Source: Paratinospora sagittata (Eukaryota > Streptophyta > Magnoliopsida > Ranunculales > Menispermaceae). Taken from it: DNA of 64,000 nucleotides. Every line of letters begins with the position of its first letter. Within the stretch, counting starts at the first letter, position 1. This document shows, one piece after another, positions 12,763-26,195 of the stretch. The notes beneath the pieces are model-generated. The model saw only the letters and a program-made list of their open reading frames with translations, had not been told where the DNA came from and ran no database searches. A program made the translations under genes and the position numbers. The stretch lies in assembly GCA_035771175.1 (NCBI GenBank), contig JAYMFD010003106.1:124001-188000 (forward strand), given 5' to 3'.

Positions 12763-13477
12763 TTTGAGGCAATCGCGACCAATCCACCGGATTGCTTTTT
12801 CCGCCTACTCCTTGAGCGAGTACCAATATCCTTCAAGCAACCCCCAGAATAGATGGAACTCCGTTCCAATATCCCGATGAATTTTTGACCCATAAATCTC
12901 AAATTTTGGTTTAAATTAACTAAATTTACTTAGAAAATGTGTTTGAGGCAATCGCGACCAATCCACCGGATTGCTTTCTCCACCAAGTCTTTGTGCGAGT
13001 CCCAATATCCTTCTATTGACCACCGATAAAGATGAAACTCCGTACCAATATCCCGGTGAACTTTTGACCCCCAACTCTAAAATCTTGGTTTAAATTAATT
13101 AAACTTATTTAGAAAATGTGTTTGAGGGAATCGCGACCAATCCACCGCATTGCTTTTTCCACCAACTTCTTAAGCGAGTCCCAATATCCTTCTAGGAACC
13201 CCCGGAATAGATGGAACTCCGTTCCAATATCCCGATGAATTTTTGACCCCTAAATCTCAAATTTTGGTTTAAATGAACTCAATTTACTTAGAAAATGTTT
13301 TTGAGGCAATCGCGAGCAATCCACCGGATTGCTTTCTCCGCCAAGTCTTTGAGCAAGTCCCAATATCCTTCTAGGAACCCCCAGAATAGATGGAACTCCG
13401 TTCCAATATCCCAGGGAATTTTTTACCCCCAAATCTAAATTTTGGTTTAAATGAATTAAATTTACTTAGAAAAAGTG
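12763..13477. repeat. 4-mer HOR (block Z), copy 1
   Basis: Four monomers: one with GCGAGTACCAATATCC (12,821), one D-family monomer (12,942-13,120), one starting GAGGGAATCGCGACC with GCATTGC, and one P-type monomer with CCAGGGAATT. The series repeats at 13,478 and 14,192, with a period of 714-715 bp. Confidence 0.8.
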
Positions 13478-14191
13478 TTTGAGGCAATCGCGACCAATCC
13501 ACCGGATTGCTTCTTCCGCCTACTCCTTGAGCGAGTACCAATATCCTTCTAGCAACCCCCAGAATAGATGGAACTCCGTTCCAATATCCCGATGAATTTT
13601 TGACCCATAAATCTCAAATTTTGGTTTAAATGAACTAAATTTACTTAGAAAATGTGTTTGAGGCAATCACGACCAATCCACCGGATTGCTTTCTCCACCA
13701 AGTCTTTGTGCGAGTCCCAATATCCTTCTATTGACCACCGATAAAGATGAAACTCCGTACCAATATCCCGGTGAACTTTTGACCCCCAACTCTAAAATCT
13801 TGGTTTAAATTAATTAAACTTATTTAGAAAATGTGTTTGAGGGAATCGCGACCAATCCACCGCATTGCTTTTTCAACCAACTTCTTAAGTAGTCCCAATA
13901 TCCTTCTAGGAACCCCCGGAATAGATGGAACTCCGTTCCAATATCCCGATGAATTTTTGACCCTTAAATCTCAAATTTTGGTTTAAATGAACTAAATTCA
14001 CTTAGAAAATGTTTTTGAGGCAATCCCGAGCAATCCACCGGATTGCTTTCTCCACCAAGTCTTTGAGCAAGTCCCAATATCCTTCTAGGAACACCCAAAA
14101 TAGATGGAACTCCGTTCCAATATCCTAGGGAATTTTTTACCCCCAAATCTAAATTTTGGTTTAAATGAATTAAATTGACTTAGAAAAAGTG
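13478..14191. repeat. 4-mer HOR (block Z), copy 2
   Basis: Same four monomers as 12,763-13,477. Private changes include a CAATCACGACC box near 13,667, AAGTAGTCCC at about 13,887 (a 2-bp loss from AAGCGAGTCCC) and CAATCCCGAGC near 14,021. Confidence 0.8.
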
Positions 14192-14728
14192 TTTGAGGCA
14201 ATCGCGACCAATCCACCGGATTGCTTTTTCCGCCAACTCCTTGAGCGAGTACCAATATCCTTCAAGCAACCCCCAGAATAGATGGAACTCCGTTCCAATA
14301 TCCCGATGAATTTTTGACCCATAAATCTCAAATTTTGGTTTAAATGAACTAAATTTACTTAGAAAGTGTGTTTGAGGCAATCGCGACCAATCCACCGGAT
14401 TGCTTTCTCCACCAAGTCTTTGTGCGAGTCCCAATATCCTTCTATTGACCACCGATAAAGATGAAACTCCGTACCAATATCCCGGTGAACTTTTGACCCC
14501 CAACTCTAAAATCTTGGTTTAAATTAATTAAACTTATTTAGAAAATGTGTTTGAGGGAATCGCGACCAATCCACCGCATTGCTTTTTCCACCAACTTCTT
14601 AAGCGAGTCCCAATATCCTTCTAGGAACCCCCGGAATAGATGGAACTCCGTTCCAATATCCCGATGAATTTTTGACCCCTAAATCTCAAATTTTGGTTTA
14701 AATGAATTAAATTTACTTAGAAAATGTG
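14192..14728. repeat. 4-mer HOR (block Z), copy 3, three monomers
   Basis: Only the first three monomers are present. The D-family member (14,371-14,549) is the last in the window. The unit then runs into the beta cassette at 14,729, which marks the region I to region II transition. Confidence 0.78.
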
Positions 14729-15803
14729 TGTGAGGCAATCGCGACCAATCCACCAGATTGGTTTCTTCACCAACTCTTTGAGAGAGTCCTAATATCCTTC
14801 TAGGAACCCCCGGAATAGATGGAACTACGTTTCAATATCCCCGTGAATTTTTGACCCCCAAATCTAAAATTTTGGTTTAAATGAACTAAATACACTTAGA
14901 AAAAGTGTTTGAGGCAATCGCGACCAATCCACCGGATTGCTTTGTCCACGAACTCCTTGAGCGAGTCCCAATATCCTTCAAACAACCCCCCAGAATAGAT
15001 GGAACTCTGTTCCAATATCTCGATGAATTTTTGACCCATAAATCTCAAATTTTGGTTTAAATGAACTAAATTTACTTAGAAAATGTGTTTGAGGCAATCG
15101 CGACCAATCCACGAGATTGCATTCTCCACCAACTCTTTGAGCGAGTCCTAATATCCTTCTAGGAACCCCCGGAATAGATGCAACTCCGTTCCAATATCCC
15201 GGCGAATTTTTGACCCCCAAATCTAAAATTTGGGTTTAAATGAACTAAATATACTTAGAAAAAGTGTTTGAGGCAATCGCGACCAATCCACCGGATTGCT
15301 TTTTCCGCCTACTCCTTAAGCGAGTCCCAATATCCTTCAAGCAACCCCCAGAACGGATGGAACTCCGTTCCAATATCCCGATGAATTTTTGACCCATAAA
15401 TCTCAAATTTTGGTTTAAATGAACTAAATTTACATAGAAAATGTGTTTGAGGCAATCGCGACCAATCCACCGGATTGCTTTCCCTACCAACTCCTTTAGC
15501 GAACCCCAATATCCTTAAAGCAACCCCCAAAATAGATGGAACTCCGTTTCAATATCCCGATGAATTTTTGACCATTAATTCTCAAATTTTGGTTTAAAAG
15601 AACTAAATTTACTCAGGAAATGTGTTTGAGGCAATCGCGACCAATCCACCATATTGCTTTCTCCACCAACTCTTTGAGCGAGTCCAAATATCCTTCTAGG
15701 AACCCCCGGAATAGATGGAACTCTGTTCCAATATCCCGGTGAATTTTTGACCCCCAAATCTAAAATTTGGGTTTAAATGAACTAAATATACTTAGAAAAA
15801 GTG
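14729..15803. repeat. Beta cassette (6 monomers), copy 1
   Basis: It begins with the variant GTGTGTGAGGC in place of GTGTTTGAGGC, followed by GATTGGTTTCTTCACC and GAGAGAGTCC. It also contains CACGAGATTGCATTC, AGAACGGATGG and ACTCCTTTAGCGAACCCC. The same six monomers recur at 18,670, 27,982, 35,324 and 39,804 with only scattered differences. Confidence 0.85.
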
Positions 15804-17240
15804 TTTGAGGCAATCGCGACCAATCCACCGGATTGCTTTTTCCGCCTACTCCTTGAGCGAGTCCCAATATCCTTCAAGCAACCCCCCGAATAGATGGAAC
15901 TCCGTTCCAATATCCCGATGAATTTTTGACCCCTAAATCTCAAATTTTGGTTTAAATGAACTAAATTAACTTAGAAAACGTGTTTGAGGCAATCGCGACC
16001 AATCGACCGGATTGCTTTCTCCACCTACTCTTTTAGCGAGTCCCAATATCATTCTAGCAACCCCCCAGAATAAATGGAACTCCGTTCCAATATCCCGATG
16101 AATTTTTTACCCCTAAATCTCAAATTTTGGTTTAAATGAATTAAATTTTTTTAGAAAATTTGTTTGAGGCAATCGCGACCAATCCAACAGATTGCTTTCT
16201 CCACCAACTCTTTGAGCGAGTCCCAATATCCTTCTAGGAACCCCCGAAATAGATGGAACTCCGTTCCAATATCCCGTTGAATTTTTGACCCCCAAATCTA
16301 AAATTTGGTTTAAATGAACTAAATATACTTAGAAAAAGTGTTTGAGGCAGTCGCGACCAATCCACTGGATTGCTTTGTCCACCAACTCCTTGAGCGAGTC
16401 CCAATATTCTTCAAACAACCCCCCAGAATAGATGGAACTCTGTTCCAATATCCCGATGAATTCTTGACCCCTAAATATCAAATTTTGGTTTAAATGAACT
16501 AAATTTACTTTCGAAAATGTGTTTGAGGCAATCGCTACCAATCCACCAGATTGATTTCTCCACCAACTCTTTGAGCGAATCCCAATATCCTTCTAGGAAC
16601 CCCCGGAATAGATGGAACTCCGTTCCAATATCCCGTTGAATTTTTGACCCCCAAATCTAAAATTTTGGTTTAAATGAACTAAATATACTTAGAAAAAATG
16701 TTTGAGGCAATCGCGACCAATCCACCGGATTGCTTTGTCCACCAACTCTTTGAGCGAGTCCCAATATCCTTCAAACAGCCCCCCAGAATAGATGGAACTC
16801 TGTTCTAATATCCCGATTAATTTTTGACCCATAAATCTCAAATTTTGGTTTAAATGAACTAAATTTACTTAGAAAAAGTGTTTGAGGCAATCGCGACCAA
16901 TCCCCCGGATTGCTTTTTCCGCCTACTCCTTGAGCGAGTCCCAATACCCTTCAAGCAACCCCTAGAATAGATGGAAATCCGTTCCAATATCCCGTTGAAT
17001 TTTTTACCCCCAAATCTAAATTTTGGTTTAAATGAACTACATATACTTAGAAGAAGTAATTGAGGCAATCGCGACCAATCCACCGTATTGCTTTCTCTAC
17101 CAACTCCTTGAGCAAGTCCCAATATCCTTCAAGCAACCCCCAGAATAGATGGAACACCGTTTCAATATTTCGATGAATTTTTGACCATTAAATCTCAAAT
17201 TTTGGTTTAAATGAACTAAATTTACTTAGAAAATTTGTTT
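15804..17240. repeat. First stretch of 14-mer HOR monomers (8 monomers)
   Basis: These eight monomers are found again at 19,745-21,181 (offset 3,941 bp). They include the GAGGCAGTCGCGACC/CCACTGGATTG monomer (about 16,345) and the TTTCGAAAATG plus CAATCGCTACC monomer (about 16,510-16,540), both HOR-position-specific. Confidence 0.82.
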
Positions 17241-20200
17241 GAGGCAATAGCGACCAATCCACCAGATTGCTTTCTCCACCAACTCTTTAAGCGAGTCCCA
17301 ATATCCTTCTAGGAACCCCCGAAATAGATTGAACTCCGTTCCAATATCCCGTTGAATTTTTGACCCCCAAATCTAAATTTTGGTTTAAATGAACTAAATA
17401 TACTAAGAAAAAGTGTTTGAGGCAATCGCGACCAATCCACCGGATTGCTTTCTTTACCAACTCCTTGAGCGAGTCCCAATATCCTTCTAGCAACCCCCGG
17501 AATAGATGGAACTCCGTTCCAATATCCCGATGAATTTTTGACCCCCAAATCTAAAATTTTGGTTTAAATGACCTAAATTTACTTAGAAAATGTGTTTGAG
17601 GTAATCGCGACCAATCCACCGAATTGCTTTCTCCACCAACTCTTTGAGCGAGTCGCAATATCCTTCTAGCAACCCCCAGAATAGATGGAACTCCGTTCCA
17701 ATATTCCGATGAATTTTTGACCCCTCAATCTCAAATTTTGGTTTAAATGAACTAAATTTACTTAGAAAATGTGTTTGAGGCAATCGCGACCAATCCACCT
17801 GATTGCTTTCTCCACCTACTCTTTAAGCGAGACCCAATATCCTTCTAGCAACCCCCAGAATAGATGGAACTCCGTTCCAATATCCCAGGGAATTTTTTAC
17901 CCCCAAATCTAAATTTTGGTTTAAATGAATTAAATTTACTTAGAAAAAGTGTTTGAGGCAATCGCGACCAATCCACCGTATTGCTTTCCCTACCAACTCC
18001 TTGAGCGAATCCCAATATCCTTAAAGCAACCCCCAGAATAGCTGGAACTCCGTTTCAATATCCCGATGAATTTTTGACCATTAAATCTCAAAATTTTGGT
18101 GTAAAAGAACTAAATTTACTCAGGAAATGTGTTTGAGGCAATCGCGACCAATCCACCATATTGCTTTCTCCACCAACTCTTTGAGCGAGTCCTAATATCC
18201 TTCTAGGAACCCCCGGAATAGATGGAACTCCGTTCCAATATCCCGGTGAATTTTTGACCCCCAAATCTAATATTTGGGTTTAAATGAACTAAATATACTT
18301 AGAAAAAGTGTTTGAGGCAATCGCGACCAATCCACCGGATTGCTTTTTCCGCCTACTCCTTGAGCGAGTCCCAATATCCTTCAAGCAACCCCCAGAATAG
18401 ATGGAACTCCGTTCCAATATCCCGAAGAATTTTTGACCCCTAAATCTCAAATTTTGGTTTAAATGAACTAAATTAACTTAGAAAATGTGTTTGAGGCAAT
18501 CGCGACCAATCCACCGGATTGCTTTCTCCACCTACTCTTTTAGCGAGTCCCAATATCCTTCTAGTAACCCCCCAGAATAAATGGAACTCCGTTCCAATAT
18601 CCCGATGAATTTTTGACCCCTAAATCTCAAATTTTGGTTTAAATGAATTAAATTTACTTAGAAAATGTGTGTGAGGCAATCGCGACCAATCCACCAGATT
18701 GGTTTCTTCACCAACTCTTTGAGAGAGTCCTAATATCCTTCTAGGAACCCCCGGAATAGATGGAACTACGTTTCAATATCCCCGTGAATTTTTGACCCCC
18801 AAATCTAAAATTTTGGTTTAAATGAACTAAATACACTTAGAAAAAGTGTTTGAGGCAATCGCGACCAATCCACCGGATTGCTTTGTCCACGAACTCCTTG
18901 AGCGAGTCCCAATATCCTTCAAACAACCCCCCAGAATAGATGGAACTCTGTTCCAATATCTCGATGAATTTTTGACCCATAAATCTCAAATTTTGGTTTA
19001 AATGAACTAAATTTACTTAGAAAATGTGTTTGAGGCAATCGCGACCAATCCACGAGATTGCATTCTCCACCAACTCTTTGAGCGAGTCCTAATATCCTTC
19101 TAGGAACCCCCGGAATAGATGCAACTCCGTTCCAATATCCCGGCGAATTTTTGACCCCCAAATCTAAAATTTGGGTTTAAATGAACTAAATATACTTAGA
19201 AAAAGTGTTTGAGGCAATCGCGACCAATCCACCGGATTGCTTTTTCCGCCTACTCCTTAAGCGAGTCCCAATATCCTTCAAGCAACCCCCAGAACGGATG
19301 GAACTCCGTTCCAATATCCCGATGAATTTTTGACCCATAAATCTCAAATTTTGGTTTAAATGAACTAAATTTACATAGAAAATGTGTTTGAGGCAATCGC
19401 GACCAATCCACCGGATTGCTTTCCCTACCAACTCCTTTAGCGAACCCCAATATCCTTAAAGCAACCCCCAAAATAGATGGAACTCCGTTTCAATATCCCG
19501 ATGAATTTTTGACCATTAATTCTCAAATTTTGGTTTAAAAGAACTAAATTTACTCAGGAAATGTGTTTGAGGCAATCGCGACCAATCCACCATATTGCTT
19601 TCTCCACCAACTCTTTGAGCGAGTCCAAATATCCTTCTAGGAACCCCCGGAATAGATGGAACTCTGTTCCAATATCCCGGTGAATTTTTGACCCCCAAAT
19701 CTAAAATTTGGGTTTAAATGAACTAAATATACTTAGAAAAAGTGTTTGAGGCAATCGCGACCAATCCACCGGATTGCTTTTTCCGCCTACTCCTTGAGCG
19801 AGTCCCAATATCCTTCAAGCAACCCCCCGAATAGATGGAACTCCGTTCCAATATCCCGATGAATTTTTGACCCCTAAATCTCAAATTTTGGTTTAAATGA
19901 ACTAAATTAACTTAGAAAACGTGTTTGAGGCAATCGCGACCAATCGACCGGATTGCTTTCTCCACCTACTCTTTTAGCGAGTCCCAATATCATTCTAGCA
20001 ACCCCCCAGAATAAATGGAACTCCGTTCCAATATCCCGATGAATTTTTTACCCCTAAATCTCAAATTTTGGTTTAAATGAATTAAATTTTTTTAGAAAAT
20101 TTGTTTGAGGCAATCGCGACCAATCCAACAGATTGCTTTCTCCACCAACTCTTTGAGCGAGTCCCAATATCCTTCTAGGAACCCCCGAAATAGATGGAAC

Positions 20201-21181
20201 TCCGTTCCAATATCCCGTTGAATTTTTGACCCCCAAATCTAAAATTTGGTTTAAATGAACTAAATATACTTAGAAAAAGTGTTTGAGGCAGTCGCGACCA
20301 ATCCACTGGATTGCTTTGTCCACCAACTCCTTGAGCGAGTCCCAATATTCTTCAAACAACCCCCCAGAATAGATGGAACTCTGTTCCAATATCCCGATGA
20401 ATTCTTGACCCCTAAATATCAAATTTTGGTTTAAATGAACTAAATTTACTTTCGAAAATGTGTTTGAGGCAATCGCTACCAATCCACCAGATTGATTTCT
20501 CCACCAACTCTTTGAGCGAATCCCAATATCCTTCTAGGAACCCCCGGAATAGATGGAACTCCGTTCCAATATCCCGTTGAATTTTTGACCCCCAAATCTA
20601 AAATTTTGGTTTAAATGAACTAAATATACTTAGAAAAAATGTTTGAGGCAATCGCGACCAATCCACCGGATTGCTTTGTCCACCAACTCTTTGAGCGAGT
20701 CCCAATATCCTTCAAACAGCCCCCCAGAATAGATGGAACTCTGTTCTAATATCCCGATTAATTTTTGACCCATAAATCTCAAATTTTGGTTTAAATGAAC
20801 TAAATTTACTTAGAAAAAGTGTTTGAGGCAATCGCGACCAATCCCCCGGATTGCTTTTTCCGCCTACTCCTTGAGCGAGTCCCAATACCCTTCAAGCAAC
20901 CCCTAGAATAGATGGAAATCCGTTCCAATATCCCGTTGAATTTTTTACCCCCAAATCTAAATTTTGGTTTAAATGAACTACATATACTTAGAAGAAGTAA
21001 TTGAGGCAATCGCGACCAATCCACCGTATTGCTTTCTCTACCAACTCCTTGAGCAAGTCCCAATATCCTTCAAGCAACCCCCAGAATAGATGGAACACCG
21101 TTTCAATATTTCGATGAATTTTTGACCATTAAATCTCAAATTTTGGTTTAAATGAACTAAATTTACTTAGAAAATTTGTTT
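17241..21181. repeat. HOR copy with 22 monomers (3,941 bp)
   Basis: Bounded by successive copies of the marker GAGGCAATAG. It equals the 14-mer plus eight monomers (18,311-19,744), of which six are the beta cassette. The insertion lies between P-type monomers ending AATATTTGGG (18,270) and AAAATTTGGG (19,700). Confidence 0.85.
18670..19744. repeat. Beta cassette, copy 2
   Basis: Offset 3,941 bp from copy 1. I saw no difference over the parts I compared by eye, so this is a recent duplicate. Confidence 0.85.
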
Positions 21182-23688
21182 GAGGCAATAGCGACCAATC
21201 CACCAGATTGCTTTCTCCACCAACTCTTTAAGCGAGTCCCAATATCCTTCTAGGAACCCCCGAAATAGATTGAACTCCGTTCCAATATCCCGTTGAATTT
21301 TTGACCCCCAAATCTAAATTTTGGTTTAAATGAACTAAATATACTAAGAAAAAGTGTTTGAGGCAATCGCGACCAATCCACCGGATTGCTTTCTTTACCA
21401 ACTCCTTGAGCGAGTCCCAATATCCTTCTAGCAACCCCCGGAATAGATGGAACTCCGTTCCAATATCCCGATGAATTTTTGACCCCCAAATCTAAAATTT
21501 TGGTTTAAATGACCTAAATTTACTTAGAAAATGTGTTTGAGGTAATCGCGACCAATCCACCGAATTGCTTTCTCCACCAACTCTTTGAGCGAGTCGCAAT
21601 ATCCTTCTAGCAACCCCCAGAATAGATGGAACTCCGTTCCAATATTCCGATGAATTTTTGACCCCTCAATCTCAAATTTTGGTTTAAATGAACTAAATTT
21701 ACTTAGAAAATGTGTTTGAGGCAATCGCGACCAATCCACCTGATTGCTTTCTCCACCTACTCTTTAAGCGAGACCCAATATCCTTCTAGCAACCCCCAGA
21801 ATAGATGGAACTCCGTTCCAATATCCCAGGGAATTTTTTACCCCCAAATCTAAATTTTGGTTTAAATGAATTAAATTTACTTAGAAAAAGTGTTTGAGGC
21901 AATCGCGACCAATCCACCGTATTGCTTTCCCTACCAACTCCTTGAGCGAATCCCAATATCCTTAAAGCAACCCCCAGAATAGCTGGAACTCCGTTTCAAT
22001 ATCCCGATGAATTTTTGACCATTAAATCTCAAAATTTTGGTGTAAAAGAACTAAATTTACTCAGGAAATGTGTTTGAGGCAATCGCGACCAATCCACCAT
22101 ATTGCTTTCTCCACCAACTCTTTGAGCGAGTCCTAATATCCTTCTAGGAACCCCCGGAATAGATGGAACTCCGTTCCAATATCCCGGTGAATTTTTGACC
22201 CCCAAATCTAATATTTGGGTTTAAATGAACTAAATATACTTAGAAAAAGTGTTTGAGGCAATCGCGACCAATCCACCGGATTGCTTTTTCCGCCTACTCC
22301 TTGAGCGAGTCCCAATATCCTTCAAGCAACCCCCCGAATAGATGGAACTCCGTTCCAATATCCCGATGAATTTTTGACCCCTAAATCTCAAATTTTGGTT
22401 TAAATGAACTAAATTAACTTAGAAAACGTGTTTGAGGCAATCGCGACCAATCGACCGGATTGCTTTCTCCACCTACTCTTTTAGCGAGTCCCAATATCAT
22501 TCTAGCAACCCCCCAGAATAAATGGAACTCCGTTCCAATATCCCGATGAATTTTTTACCCCTAAATCTCAAATTTTGGTTTAAATGAATTAAATTTTTTT
22601 AGAAAATTTGTTTGAGGCAATCGCGACCAATCCAACAGATTGCTTTCTCCACCAACTCTTTGAGCGAGTCCCAATATCCTTCTAGGAACCCCCGAAATAG
22701 ATGGAACTCCGTTCCAATATCCCGTTGAATTTTTGACCCCCAAATCTAAAATTTGGTTTAAATGAACTAAATATACTTAGAAAAAGTGTTTGAGGCAGTC
22801 GCGACCAATCCACTGGATTGCTTTGTCCACCAACTCCTTGAGCGAGTCCCAATATTCTTCAAACAACCCCCCAGAATAGATGGAACTCTGTTCCAATATC
22901 CCGATGAATTCTTGACCCCTAAATATCAAATTTTGGTTTAAATGAACTAAATTTACTTTCGAAAATGTGTTTGAGGCAATCGCTACCAATCCACCAGATT
23001 GATTTCTCCACCAACTCTTTGAGCGAATCCCAATATCCTTCTAGGAACCCCCGGAATAGATGGAACTCCGTTCCAATATCCCGTTGAATTTTTGACCCCC
23101 AAATCTAAAATTTTGGTTTAAATGAACTAAATATACTTAGAAAAAATGTTTGAGGCAATCGCGACCAATCCACCGGATTGCTTTGTCCACCAACTCTTTG
23201 AGCGAGTCCCAATATCCTTCAAACAGCCCCCCAGAATAGATGGAACTCTGTTCTAATATCCCGATTAATTTTTGACCCATAAATCTCAAATTTTGGTTTA
23301 AATGAACTAAATTTACTTAGAAAAAGTGTTTGAGGCAATCGCGACCAATCCCCCGGATTGCTTTTTCCGCCTACTCCTTGAGCGAGTCCCAATACCCTTC
23401 AAGCAACCCCTAGAATAGATGGAAATCCGTTCCAATATCCCGTTGAATTTTTTACCCCCAAATCTAAATTTTGGTTTAAATGAACTACATATACTTAGAA
23501 GAAGTAATTGAGGCAATCGCGACCAATCCACCGTATTGCTTTCTCTACCAACTCCTTGAGCAAGTCCCAATATCCTTCAAGCAACCCCCAGAATAGATGG
23601 AACACCGTTTCAATATTTCGATGAATTTTTGACCATTAAATCTCAAATTTTGGTTTAAATGAACTAAATTTACTTAGAAAATTTGTTT
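21182..23688. repeat. Canonical 14-mer HOR copy (2,507 bp)
   Basis: Fourteen monomers. The same order and nearly the same bases follow at 23,689-26,195. One position-specific difference is CCCCCCGAATAG with AAAACGTG here (22,331 and 22,428), against CCCCCAGAATAG with AAAATGTG in the next copy. Confidence 0.88.
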
Positions 23689-26195
23689 GAGGCAATAGCG
23701 ACCAATCCACCAGATTGCTTTCTCCACCAACTCTTTAAGCGAGTCCCAATATCCTTCTAGGAACCCCCGAAATAGATTGAACTCCGTTCCAATATCCCGT
23801 TGAATTTTTGACCCCCAAATCTAAATTTTGGTTTAAATGAACTAAATATACTAAGAAAAAGTGTTTGAGGCAATCGCGACCAATCCACCGGATTGCTTTC
23901 TTTACCAACTCCTTGAGCGAGTCCCAATATCCTTCTAGCAACCCCCGGAATAGATGGAACTCCGTTCCAATATCCCGATGAATTTTTGACCCCCAAATCT
24001 AAAATTTTGGTTTAAATGACCTAAATTTACTTAGAAAATGTGTTTGAGGTAATCGCGACCAATCCACCGAATTGCTTTCTCCACCAACTCTTTGAGCGAG
24101 TCGCAATATCCTTCTAGCAACCCCCAGAATAGATGGAACTCCGTTCCAATATTCCGATGAATTTTTGACCCCTCAATCTCAAATTTTGGTTTAAATGAAC
24201 TAAATTTACTTAGAAAATGTGTTTGAGGCAATCGCGACCAATCCACCTGATTGCTTTCTCCACCTACTCTTTAAGCGAGACCCAATATCCTTCTAGCAAC
24301 CCCCAGAATAGATGGAACTCCGTTCCAATATCCCAGGGAATTTTTTACCCCCAAATCTAAATTTTGGTTTAAATGAATTAAATTTACTTAGAAAAAGTGT
24401 TTGAGGCAATCGCGACCAATCCACCGTATTGCTTTCCCTACCAACTCCTTGAGCGAATCCCAATATCCTTAAAGCAACCCCCAGAATAGCTGGAACTCCG
24501 TTTCAATATCCCGATGAATTTTTGACCATTAAATCTCAAAATTTTGGTGTAAAAGAACTAAATTTACTCAGGAAATGTGTTTGAGGCAATCGCGACCAAT
24601 CCACCATATTGCTTTCTCCACCAACTCTTTGAGCGAGTCCTAATATCCTTCTAGGAACCCCCGGAATAGATGGAACTCCGTTCCAATATCCCGGTGAATT
24701 TTTGACCCCCAAATCTAATATTTGGGTTTAAATGAACTAAATATACTTAGAAAAAGTGTTTGAGGCAATCGCGACCAATCCACCGGATTGCTTTTTCCGC
24801 CTACTCCTTGAGCGAGTCCCAATATCCTTCAAGCAACCCCCAGAATAGATGGAACTCCGTTCCAATATCCCGAAGAATTTTTGACCCCTAAATCTCAAAT
24901 TTTGGTTTAAATGAACTAAATTAACTTAGAAAATGTGTTTGAGGCAATCGCGACCAATCCACCGGATTGCTTTCTCCACCTACTCTTTTAGCGAGTCCCA
25001 ATATCATTCTAGCAACCCCCCAGAATAAATGGAACTCCGTTCCAATATCCCGATGAATTTTTTACCCCTAAATCTCAAATTTTGGTTTAAATGAATTAAA
25101 TTTTTTTAGAAAATTTGTTTGAGGCAATCGCGACCAATCCAACAGATTGCTTTCTCCACCAACTCTTTGAGCGAGTCCCAATATCCTTCTAGGAACCCCC
25201 GAAATAGATGGAACTCCGTTCCAATATCCCGTTGAATTTTTGACCCCCAAATCTAAAATTTGGTTTAAATGAACTAAATATACTTAGAAAAAGTGTTTGA
25301 GGCAATCGCGACCAATCCACTGGATTGCTTTGTCCACCAACTCCTTGAGCGAGTCCCAATATTCTTCAAACAACCCCCCAGAATAGATGGAACTCTGTTC
25401 CAATATCCCGATGAATTCTTGACCCCTAAATATCAAATTTTGGTTTAAATGAACTAAATTTACTTTCGAAAATGTGTTTGAGGCAATCGCTACCAATCCA
25501 CCAGATTGATTTCTCCACCAACTCTTTGAGCGAATCCCAATATCCTTCTAGGAACCCCCGGAATAGATGGAACTCCGTTCCAATATCCCGTTGAATTTTT
25601 GACCCCCAAATCTAAAATTTTGGTTTAAATGAACTAAATATACTTAGAAAAAATGTTTGAGGCAATCGCGACCAATCCACCGGATTGCTTTGTCCACCAA
25701 CTCTTTGAGCGAGTCCCAATATCCTTCAAACAGCCCCCCAGAATAGATGGAACTCTGTTCTAATATCCCGATTAATTTTTGACCCATAAATCTCAAATTT
25801 TGGTTTAAATGAACTAAATTTACTTAGAAAAAGTGTTTGAGGCAATCGCGACCAATCCCCCGGATTGCTTTTTCCGCCTACTCCTTGAGCGAGTCCCAAT
25901 ACCCTTCAAGCAACCCCTAGAATAGATGGAAATCCGTTCCAATATCCCGTTGAATTTTTTACCCCCAAATCTAAATTTTGGTTTAAATGAACTACATATA
26001 CTTAGAAGAAGTAATTGAGGCAATCGCGACCAATCCACCGTATTGCTTTCTCTACCAACTCCTTGAGCAAGTCCCAATATCCTTCAAGCAACCCCCAGAA
26101 TAGATGGAACACCGTTTCAATATTTCGATGAATTTTTGACCATTAAATCTCAAATTTTGGTTTAAATGAACTAAATTTACTTAGAAAATTTGTTT
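23689..26195. repeat. Canonical 14-mer HOR copy (2,507 bp)
   Basis: Identical length to the previous copy. It carries GAGGCAATCGCGACC at 25,309 where other copies have GAGGCAGTCGCGACC, a change back to the common base. Confidence 0.88.
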
